Positions 54,019 to 64,000 of a stretch of 64,000 nucleotides of DNA are shown here, in pieces. The notes below the pieces were generated by a model. The model was not told the DNA's origin. It did not search any database and worked only from the letters and a program-made list of their open reading frames with translations. Each line of letters opens with the position of its first letter. Positions within the stretch are counted from its first letter, which is position 1. Source of the stretch: Gossypium raimondii (Eukaryota > Streptophyta > Magnoliopsida > Malvales > Malvaceae); contig NC_068571.1 in assembly GCF_025698545.1 (NCBI RefSeq), positions 49,695,733 to 49,759,732 on the forward strand. The letters run 5' to 3'. Made by a program: the position numbers and the translations under genes.

Positions 54019-54049
54019 AGATGCTAGAAGACAGAGGCAACATGGGAAA

Positions 54050-55618
54050 ACAAATTTATTTTATGTGGGAAAGGTGTCTGCAGTGCAGTGTGGTAAGAAC
54101 CCAAACACCACCTCACCATGTGGGTTTTCTTTGTCTAACAATCAATTCAAAACAAGCTCTCACCCCTTCCATTTTTAACTTCACATCCGCAATTTACTCT
54201 CTGTTCTTCGCTGCGTATGTCGTTAGCTTATACATTATCTATACCATCTGCTATCAAAAAGTAAAAGGAAACATTACTCAAAATCTCTTCGACTTCACTC
54301 CAAGTTGGTCATTTTTACATTAATAATAATATTCATATCAATTAAATAAAAATTTAATAATTCATAAATTTATGATTAAAATATATTTATGTTTTTTAAT
54401 ACTTTTTAAATGTATATTATAACGAAATCCAATTAATTTTTATTATTTATCTAATAAATCAAATCAATTCAAATTTTTAAATTTATGTAATCAGATTTCA
54501 AAATATAGAATTAATCTCAATACTACATCTTAGATAATATGTTCTTTTTACAATTTAACTTTTATTTTAATAATTTTAATTCATTTTACATAAAAAAAAA
54601 GAACCTAATTGAAACTAATGAATCAATCATTCTATTTTTTAATATATTCTTCAAGTAATGTTTAGTCAATTTTATTACATTAAAATCGAAATATCGCTTT
54701 TATAACAATTTAACATTTCTTTGGTCAAAATTGACCATCATAAATAACTATTATCTTACAAAAATGCATTTCTTTTTTTTCATGTCACATTCACTAGAGG
54801 AAAAGTCTTAACTAATTATTGTTATAGTTGTTTATGTGTCGGGTCGAGATTCGATTCCAAAAAAAATTCAAGTCTAAGCTCGATTTTTGAGTTAGTCGAC
54901 CTATTCAAAAAGCCCGTTTCACAGTTCAAAAATTAATAAAATATTAAAAATTTTATTTTTAATTGACATTTTATATATTTTTATAATTAAATTTAAATTT
55001 AATAATATTTTTTATTATTTAAATTGAATTCGAATTGGGTTAGGATTGCTCGAGGTGTAAAAATTCTTGTCCAAACTCAACTCAAATCGAGTTTGAGTCT
55101 ATCGAGTCGAGGAGGCTACCTAACCTTTGGACAGATCTACTTATTGCTCATCTCCAATTTTATTTTATTTATTTGAAAAATGAGATATAAAATCAATTCA
55201 CTAGAGAAGTGCATTTATTTATAGTAAAATAAAAATACTATAAGCTTTAACCTTTGTTTGAATAATAAAAAAAACAAATTTTAAGGAAATTTTAGTAAAA
55301 TATGCTTTTAAATATTCTTAACTTCCTTCAATTAAACAACAATCTTTTTCATTTCAGTAAAATAAACCAAATTATACTAAATAATCTTAAATTACAATAA
55401 TCCTAATCCCATAATTAATTTTAGATTCCATTAGACACCCTAAAGATTTTATCGCTTGATTGATTATTACTTCAATATATGTATTAGAAAATTTTGTGGG
55501 TGAAAGAAAATATCTCACACTAATATTATCAAATAATAATAATAATAACAATAATAATATACATGCAAAACTTTTAAATTGTTGATACTTGAAAGTTTTA
55601 TCTGGCCCTTTTAGATAA
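54050..55618. other. CSLC promoter side, then AT-rich repeat-like DNA
   Basis: The first part is CSLC promoter. Bases about 54838-55140 (GTCGGGTCGAGATTCG, ATCGAGTCGAGGAGGC) look like a dispersed repeat without defined ends. A (TAA)n microsatellite lies at about 55531-55558. No gene seen. Confidence 0.4.
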
Positions 55619-55742
55619 GCGGTGCGTTTATATGCGCTTAGTGTAAAAATAGTATTGTCGATAATATTAAATATTGTAGCGTGAGACAGAAAGAAAACTA
55701 AACGCATCATACTAAAAGTAAAACGCCCATCCAAACTGACTT
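55619..55742. repeat. Diverged copy of the 12.8-kb MITE
   Basis: Shares the core with the element at 12782-12919 (GTAAAAATA, ATATTGTAGCGTGAGACA, AAACTAAACGC) and its right end CGCCCATCCAAACTGAC in the same orientation. A matching left terminal repeat is not recognisable, so the copy is truncated or strongly diverged. Confidence 0.6.
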
Positions 55743-56081
55743 TTAGTTTCTTTTTTTAGTGAGTATTGTTTTTATGGTAAGGGCGGTTATTTTCATTTAT
55801 AGTAGTTTCTTAAAATAAATGGATAAGTTTTTTTAAAAGATTTTTTTATTAGAATATTGAATATCACATTTAAAATAAAATTTATTGTTTTAAAAATAAA
55901 TTTTTTAACATTTTTTAAAATGAATTGGTGCCTATAAACTCATAAACAAGCTAGATTGGACTCTAAATGGGGAGCTAAGTTCTCCACGAGACTTGAATTC
56001 AAAATCTTGCTTTAGGTGTATCAAATTTATTACCATTCGATTCAGCATAAATGAATTAAGACGCCACTAGTTAAAAATATA

Positions 56082-56530
56082 AGGTTAATCTCATTATACA
56101 CTCCCAAACTATCACCAAATTCTAAATTGGTTCTAAACTTTAAAAGTATTTTAACTGAGTCCTTAAAGTATCAATATTATATAAATTATATCATTTCATT
56201 AGCCTAGCTATCTATTTCGACATTAATTGCCACTTTAGACCTACTGTGGAGGATTTTTAAACATGTGTACAGTCAAATTAGATATGATATGTTAAAAAAA
56301 TACAAATTGTCATTAACATATAGGAGCGTCATTTCCCTTCTTAGCATGTCAAATCTAAGCAATTCATGTGACAAGTACATATGTGTTTGCATTTAGACCC
56401 ATGTATTTTAAATATGCTCAATGTCAAATTTTAGCTAACAACACTTAAGGTAATGGACTCAATTTACTTGTTTTAAAATTTGAGAACTAATTTAAAATCT
56501 AAATCATAGTTTGAGATCTGAAATTAACTC
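56082..56530. repeat. About 450-bp inverted-repeat element
   Basis: The left end (from GTTAATCTCATTATACACTCCC, through CTAAATTGGTTCTAAACTTTAAAA, to AACTGAGTCC) aligns with the reverse complement of the right end (GTTAATTTCAGATCTCAAACTAT, TTAAATTAGTTCTCAAATTTTAAAA, AATTGAGTCC) over about 80 bases. The core is non-coding. Target duplications were not resolved. Confidence 0.6.
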
Positions 56531-58340
56531 ATAATCATAATAATTATACTTATTGTTAATAAATTTTAAAATTTCAGTAATTTATGTATACAATTATGAA
56601 TTCATTAATTTATAAGAAAATAACTCAAATAAAAATTTACATAACTCATAAAAAAAAAAAAAAGACCTTTTGAGGGGTAAAGTGAAATGTCGGTTGTATC
56701 ATGAATGCAATGCAGGAAGATAAGAATATCCTTTTCGTTTGTTCCTTTACCTTGTCCACTTGCTTTTCTTCTCTTCCCATTATTATTTTAATAAAAATGT
56801 TTAATTAAAATAATAAAAAAAGACAGTGATTAGGCCTTTGGAATTGGGCCCTCAGCCCTCTCCCTAAATGTCAATATTACCCTCCGTCGGCGCATTAGAA
56901 CTTTGTAATGGATGGAAACTTGACCGTCTTTTCACGTTTCAAACAATTTCTTTTTCGACCTTTAGCATTTGTGTCCCAGTTTTTTTTTTTTTTAGGTAAA
57001 AAAATAAATTATACTATAATGACACAACTGTTATTGGTACATTTTAGTAAAAATTAAAATATTTTTTCTAATTTATGTGTGACTTTTTTTTTAATTTAAG
57101 ATTTAAAAGAGGCTATTATAGAAGTAATCAGGTAAAATAAAATAAAGTATGATTTGAAATGAAAAATAAACTTATTTATTTCCATTAAAATTCATAAAAG
57201 GGCATCATTGGATTCATTACGGCAATGAAGTCAATGATGATGGGCTCACTTTTAGAAATTATTAAAATAAAAATATAAGGTTAGTGAAGAGATTAGGTAG
57301 GTGTGGCCTAATAAATACTCTTTATTCATATAACAACTTAGCTGTTCCTCTTTTGATTTGGATGACATTTAGTTATTGCTTTTTTGGGGCATTGCTTTAT
57401 TGATTTATTGTTTGTGCTTGAAAGGCATCACCATTATCAACAAATGTTTGATTTTGATGGTTAAAACTTTCAACTTTCTTTACAACATTCATCCCCTTTT
57501 GACCTTTACTAAGAAAATGAAATGTATGTTATGTGCTCAAAAGAATGAGTGATGTGAGACACTGCCCATTTTCCTTTCCTTTATATTTTGATTTCAGAAT
57601 TTTTTATTTCTAGATCTGTCATCACCATCTCATGTGATACGAGATTCAGCAGCACTGCGCTGGAGAATTATGTATTTGCTTCGCAGGATATTAATTGTTG
57701 GGTGGTACTATAAACATCTTGGGCAAAATATCACATCAATATTCAATACTATGTCTCCATCAATAAACGATGGGTTTTAGTTAAAATTATTTTGAGTTTG
57801 TGCTTTTTGGGTTTTAAGTATTTTCGGATTTGGATATTTTAGATTAAAAAATGTTAAAAGGAAATGAATTGGGATTTTTAAGGTTTCTTTCTTTCTTTTA
57901 ACTATGAGAAAGGATAGAAAAATTTGACACAAATAAATTTATAGTAGTCTAACCCTATATTTTTTCAAGGCTAAGATTAAAAGCTCTCTAATTATTGTGA
58001 CTCGACTCGTAACTTTCCTAATTTACACTTGGTAAAATGATGTAAACAAATGGAACCTTTAAAAGATAAGTGTTTATGATATTGAAGCTCACTAAAAGAT
58101 AGAAAATAATTTGTACAAAGATTTTGCAACCAAGCATTAGAGACTATGTACATGAGAAAAATGACGAAAATAAAGTTTTAAAGAATCTTTTTCTGATATG
58201 ATGTTTAGATATCAATCTCTTGTCTTCTCTTGAGTGTTTGGAGACCCTGTTTATAACCTCTCTTTGATTTTTAATTGTCCAAGGTTGTTGAAGGGAAAAA
58301 CTAGTTGTTTTGAGCAATAAATTCGAGCATTTAAGATACC
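56531..58340. other. Gene-free interval
   Basis: AT-rich intergenic DNA without supportable genes, RNA or repeats. Confidence 0.4.
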
Positions 58341-58620
58341 TTATAAATAGTGGTATCGATACCCATAAAGATGATATAGATACCTTAAGCAAAAATAGCC
58401 GTTGGAAGAAGCCAAGTATCGATATCATGAAGGTAGGTATAAATGCCTTAAGGTTGGGTATCGATACTTCAAGAACAGGTATAGATACTTTGCCTCCTAA
58501 TTTGTGTACTGGTGGCTACTGGATGTATTGTTACATTGTTAAATGTATCAATTGGGGTTAAGTATCGGTACCTTAAGGTATTGTTTGAAATATTTTGAGG
58601 GAAATATCGACACTTAGTCT
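58341..58620. repeat. Cluster of degenerate GGTATCGATACC palindromes
   Basis: A palindromic core recurs at 58352-58363 (perfect GGTATCGATACC), 58416-58426, 58456-58467, 58479-58489 and 58562-58572, with a weaker form near 58605. Copies are often followed by CTTAAG(G) or preceded by AAGG. In translation this gives repeated GIDT. The spacing is irregular (about 23-83 bases). The plus ORF at 58310-58561 appears to be a by-product of the repeats. Confidence 0.65.
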
Positions 58621-61389
58621 TAAAATGCCTTAAAAAACACTTTGAAACATTTTTAATAGATCTTGGGTTAACTCAAAAACACATGTAATAATTCAAACCG
58701 TTTAGGAAACTTCTTTTTAAATTTTTGGGACACTTGAAAATATTTTAAAGATTGATTCCTACTAATTTGATTAAGGGATTGAAAATCTAAATTAATTTTT
58801 AATACTTTGGAAATCAAAGCTAACAATCTCCCTTTTTAATATAATAAAACTTAAAAATATTTTTAAGAATTATTATATTCAAGTAATACTCCATATAAAA
58901 CCCTCTTTTGAAAAATGATTTAAAGATAATTTGTTTGAATTTCAATAAAATAGTTATAATTTAAAGCTTGATTGAAATTTAATTTTATTAATCATATGCA
59001 ATATATTTTTAAAAGTGAAAAACAATTTTAGTGCTTCCTGCATAACGTTATATTATCAAAAATTGCATAAGCGAAATGACTGTAATTTTTAAAAATACAT
59101 CTCCCTTTTGGTATATCAAAATCAGAGAAAAGGTTAAAATCAACCAATAGAATGAGAAAGAAATTTGGTAAAGTAACAAAAATAGCATAAAGAGATATAA
59201 AGATAACTCCAAAAATCATGTCATGTCATTTTTTATTTTAAAAGAGCAGTCAAGAAGCATCCAAACTCAAAGTAACGTAGTACTCCGAAATATAAAGGCT
59301 CAAGCCAACCAAACATAGAACCCTAAATTGACAAGTATGGAGCCTTAAGCATGTCACTCGGCTAATAGTAGTTGATAATCATGTCGTGAACTCTTCCAAG
59401 GTCATCATTGGAGGGAAAATGTCGTCTCAAAATGCTCTAAACTCGTTAGAAAGCATATTAATATTCTTGGATATCTTACAAATATCGCCAAACAAAGTGG
59501 CAATGTCGTTAAGGATTGACGAGGTGTTGGAAGAGTATAGCGGTGCTAACTCTAGTTGTCCATCCTAATAGTCACCTTCTTCTTCTCTTTTATTTCGTTT
59601 ACAAAACACTCGAGTTAAATTTTAGCCCACTATTTAACATCATTTTTAGAGTATTCAAATTGATGAACCAAAATAACTTTGAGAAATTTTGGTATGAGTA
59701 TATTAATATCTAGAAAAGTATTGACATGAAGTTGACAAAAGATGTGACTAAAGCACATTTCAAAAAGAAAAGTTCATTTATTAGTAAATGGCTTAAAAAT
59801 GACCTCGTCATGAAAAAGTATGTTCTAAAATTTGTATATAAGAAAGATAGACATCATTCTTATTAATTTCTCCCACATTTGGAAGTTGGATGTAATGAGT
59901 AAGAGAATCAATCTCTTGATCAATAATATAGGATTGAATAGAAATAATCGGTTCACTAGATTCATTAGACGAGAAATTTAGTGTGGTGTTAGAATAAAAA
60001 GCTCTAATGAAATTAATATGGGTAATGTCACACAATTTGAGGAAGGGAATCTATCCTTATTCCTCGAGTGTAGGGACATGAAAAAACTCGAACTGTATGA
60101 GAAAATTGTAATCTACAGGATGAGTAAGCTATTGGGTTGGGTGGCAAAGTGCGTGACAAATGGTTAGGAGCATCCTCATTTCTAAAGCAAGAGTCCATGA
60201 GGTTCCAAGGGTTGTCCGCATTATATGAAGCCCCCTCCGTACATTTACGTTTCAAAATAGACTTATGTGCAACATGTTTTCCTTAAATTTCGGTGCCATG
60301 GCTAAAAGTTTGATTAAAGGATAAGACAGGTGATCACTAGGTGCCTAAGGGAAATTTAAAGAATCTTAAGAAAATTGAAAAGTAACTTGCAAAGAAACAC
60401 AATAGCATCATGATCATCAATTTTCATCAATGCATAATTTTTACAAAAATTTAATTAATAATAAATTCATTTTCAAAATTAAGAAAATGAAATTTTGAAG
60501 AAAAAGGTTGGGTTTTATGAGGTTAGATAATAGAGATTTTTTAAATATATAAAAATTGAGTTTCAAAATTGATGAAAAACTTGATAAAAGGTGTTAAAAG
60601 ATATCGAAATGATGAAAACTAGTTAAATAACAAGTAAATAATTGATTAATCTTAGCTCGATTAGTATAATTATTGTTGTCAATATAGGAGGACATGAGTT
60701 CAATTGCACTAAAATATATTAATCTCCTATTTATAAGTTAAAGAGATTATAAATAATTCTAATTATTGTTTTAAAAGAACAGATATATTACGATACTAAT
60801 AACATAATTTATACAGTTAAATTTGAATTTTTTTTTCATTTTGCAATAAAACATAGAAAAAAAGGTTAGAAAGCAATGATAGACCATAAAATTGGTAGAT
60901 CCAAACAAATGATGCGCTATAGCGTATACGTACTTGTGCTTTGAATGACAAAGGCGAAGGTGAAAGGGACGTGAAATCGAATCCTTTTGAGTACTGGCTG
61001 TGACTGAGCTGACTGTGGGTTCCTTCACCACTGCACAACAAATGCATGTGCATTTCTTCCCTTTTAATTTATGGTTACTGCTACAATTATTGGATCCCCT
61101 CTGGACCCATTTTTAAATTTTATTTTTATTAATTAAAAAAAATTAATATATCTCTTTTATCACTAGATTTGATAATTAGTTCACTTTGGTACTATTTTTC
61201 TTTTGTCTATTTTACTATTTAAACTTGATAATTAAGTTCATTTCAATCTTTAAATTTGAAAATGTAAAATTTAATAACGCGACACTTTGAAATTATATCA
61301 TCCTTTTAGAATAAAATATGACAATTTTAAAATATCACTTCATTAAAATGACATATGGAGTTATGTCTCGTACTTTTGATTTTTCTCCC
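58621..61389. other. Gene-free interval with possible old retroelement sequence
   Basis: Bases about 59260-60300 are less AT-rich than the surroundings, with short ORFs on both strands (for example minus 60255-60028), but no retroelement domain or plant gene is recognisable. No RNA gene is seen. Confidence 0.3.
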
Positions 61390-61750
61390 AATTAAACTTT
61401 ACTTTTAGTTTTTACTTAAACTCGATTAGTGTATGTTATTTTAATATCGTTTCTTACTTAAACTCTATTAATGTAAGTTATTTTAATATTATTTAACCTA
61501 CAAATTTAGCCTGTAAATACAGATAATTTTGTGTTTACGTTTTAAAGGTTTTTATTTCGAGTTTCAGGGTTTAGTTTTATCTCCATATTTTGTACTATTC
61601 GTTTTTACCGTTTTAGTGAAATTATCTTTTCTCGTCGTAATTTTTTATTCTCTTCATAGGAGTTTTTTCATGTAAAATATTTGTGTTCAATCTTTTCAAA
61701 TTCTTCATTATTTTACATGTTCATTGCTTAAACTGGGCTTATCCCCAACA
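61390..61750 (+). repeat. Second copy of the copia LTR type (solo or truncated)
   Basis: Bases about 61555-61750 follow the sequence of the LTR at 2539-2721 in the same order: GGTTTAGTTTTATCTC, TAGTGAAATTATCTTT, TTTTTTATTCTCTTCATAGGAG, GTTCAATCTTTTCAAATTC, then an ACTGGGCTTATCCCCAACA end. No copia coding sequence is visible on either side, which suggests a solo LTR. The left boundary is approximate. Confidence 0.6.
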
Positions 61751-64000
61751 TGACCAAAATGAATTTAGTTACATAATGGCTTACAAAAAAATATAAGTAC
61801 CAAAATGGACCTAATTACCATATTTAGAGACCAAATATTATATTAATCCTTTTAAAAACATTAAAATATTTTCATATTTTATAATCAATTTTAGGTAATA
61901 TATAATTTTAATAAAATAAAATATATTATTTTGACTACACAAAATAATAATAATTTTATTGCATAAACTTAAACTATTCAAAATTTAACTTTAACGCATA
62001 ATGGATAGCTCCAAACATTGTATGAAGTATACTCTACATTTATATTAAAATTTTCTTCACAAAGTATCATTTTATTCGTTACCCATCTCTCTCTTATCTC
62101 ATACACTAGTTTTTTATTTTTATTTTACACCGTTTATATATAAATTAAAATGTATTAAATTAATTTATATTTTTATTAGATTTTATAAATAAAATGAATA
62201 AAGTTTTATGATTGTATGGATTAACAATATTGTTAATTATTTAAAATATTATTATTATGTTTTAAAAAATTAATAGTATTTTATTGGTTTAAAACTTCGT
62301 TGTGTGAATGAATATTTTAATTTTAATTTTAATTTTAATTTTAAGTCGGTTAAAATATGTTGTTTAAAACTCTTTTAAATTTTAAGTTGTTTTCTATTTT
62401 TCTTTTCATTTTCGAAAGTATTTTATATTAGTTTAAAATAATATTTAGTTTAAAAATTTAATATGCATATAAATTATGTTAATTTATAAATTCTAATAAT
62501 ATTTTATAATTTCTTTATGCTTTTTAGAACATATTTAAATACATTTAACAATATTACGAAATTTAATTTTTAAATTGATAATGTTAATATTTCAATAATT
62601 ACATAAATAGTTTTAATTTTGTTGTAAAAATTTTAATAATGCTTTTGGGTTTAAAATATATTCGGTTAACATGTAACTTTAAATTTTTAGTTTTTTTTTG
62701 AATTTTATGCTATTTTAATTATTTTCTTCTATATAATATTAGGGTAGAGAATGAGAATAACACAATTCGAATCTATGTCAAACAAGTGTCCAACAAGAGC
62801 TTTAACCACTACTCCATTCAAGTAAAAATATTTTAATTTATTTTTAATACATTGTTTGATTTGTTTTAAATAATTTAATTTTTAAATATATTTTAGAAGT
62901 GTCTTCTTTTTTTATATATTATTTTTATTAATTTAAAAATATTATTTCATTTGATATTTAAATGTGTCTATAAATTAGGACCATTGTACATCTTTTTAAG
63001 TAGCTTCAATGTTAGAGATATATATCGCGCAACAATTTTTTGAGGCTAACGATTAATTTGAGTAACCTCAAGAGAAATGGGTTTCGCACTATGAAATTCT
63101 TGTATTTCCTACCTCATCACTTGCATAAATTCTTCAAATAAAGTTAAATACCTTTGCGGTCTTGTTCTTGTGGTTGAGATGGAGGATCTACTGGATTCAC
63201 TCTAGGTTGTTGATTGACTTGTCTGATAGGAAAAGATTGAACTGTCTCTTCCTGTTAAACATCAAATGAAGGGTCTTGTTGTAGAGAGTCTTTTCCTGAC
63301 CTTAACTCTTCTATATATTTTTTCATTTCTTTGATTAACCTTTTTTTTATATTTTTGTCGTTGTTGGTGCAATGGCTTTTGTGGAGAAAGTTGTTTCTCT
63401 AACATTCTTATCCTTTTTTATATCTCAATGAATTGTTGTGAACTAAAATAAAGATTTTGGGAGGTTTGGTCACCTTAAGGGGCACTAGTTTTTCCTTAAT
63501 ACAATGAGAGTTAGACCTACTGATGTTGAGCATAATATGCAGGTGAGAGATAGTTTATAGAGGTAGGCCTGGTGGGACACATGGTTGCCTCTGGATAGTC
63601 AACTAGTCATTTCCAAGACCCTTGTTAAGTGAGAATGTGATATCATATAGATTATAGGATATGTAGGTGACAAGTGATGGTTGTCTTGTTAGAATGGTCC
63701 GATTGTAGATGTAATTGTTTTGCATATTCCCTAGGTCCTGGTGGAACAATGTTGATGACAGAACTAGACGAATGAAGCTAGGTGAGAGATGAAACTAAAA
63801 GGTTGGCAAAGGTAACCTTCCAGTGACAACGATCGTTATATGTAACACAATATTTTATTTAAAAAATTAAATTTTATTGGAAATAGACATAATCCATATG
63901 AAATTACAAAATTCAATGCCATATTAATTTACAAAGAGAACTAAACTTATTAGAATTTGAACTTAAATCAACCGATCCTAGAAAGTAGTACTAATTTTAA
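61751..64000. other. AT-rich interval; possible gag-like remnant at 63.1-63.4 kb
   Basis: Mostly very AT-rich. On the minus strand at about 63325-63165 a frame reads MKKYIEELRSGKDSLQQDPS, then after one stop QEETVQSFPIRQVNQQPRV and PPSQPQEQDRKG. This proline/glutamine-rich style would suit a retroelement gag or a decayed gene, but I cannot name a family. Nothing else is supported. Confidence 0.25.

Noticed and set aside
60771-61053. Possible small gene or microRNA precursor on the minus strand
   Set aside because: I found neither a convincing hairpin with a known mature microRNA nor a recognisable protein.

Overview
The window is a stretch of plant nuclear DNA. Genes have many short GT-AG introns, intergenic DNA is AT-rich and full of degenerate transposons, and the recognisable proteins are plant families: an OTP82-type DYW pentatricopeptide repeat protein, a CSLC glucan synthase, a MAPK-substrate small protein and plant-type MED17. 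Protein similarity and repeat types suggest a eudicot, probably Malvaceae such as cotton; this is inference, not shown by the sequence alone.

Layout. 1-2721: remains of a LINE and of a Ty1/copia element with its 3' LTR. 3117-7809 (+): ethanolamine/choline kinase, 11 exons. 8583-11093 (-): F-box/kelch protein with a 27-base first coding exon. 11.1-18 kb: gene-free, with several MITE-like elements. 18058-21013 (-): TMEM128-like four-span membrane protein. 22945-27587 (-): Mediator subunit MED17, 8 exons. 30058-30342 (-): MAPK-substrate (MASS-like) protein. 30.4-37.3 kb: gene-free, containing a 1.3 kb long-terminal-inverted-repeat element with an 8-bp target duplication. 37310-38865 (+): Asp/Glu racemase family protein. 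40845-41799 (-): an unrecognised two-exon gene model abutting a fragment resembling exon 1 of HUB2/BRE1. 43169-44734 (-): triple CCCH zinc finger protein. 46127-46198 (+): tRNA-Asp(GUC), 82 bases before the start codon of 46281-48491 (+), an OTP82-like organelle RNA editing factor. 48.8-50.3 kb (-): weak small-gene candidates. 50868-53779 (-): CSLC6-like xyloglucan backbone synthase. 53.8-64 kb: gene-free, repeat-rich.

The genes do not form a pathway; they are unlinked housekeeping functions (phospholipid synthesis, ubiquitin ligase adaptor, transcription, MAPK signalling, RNA binding, organelle RNA editing, cell wall). I rebuilt the spliced models by eye from splice sites, reading phase and family similarity; each multi-exon CDS closes in frame. 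No convincing previously undescribed system is visible. The least explained items are the 41.0-41.8 kb gene with its HUB2-like fragment, a 53-codon ORF at 50.1-50.2 kb, and several non-autonomous inverted-repeat elements.
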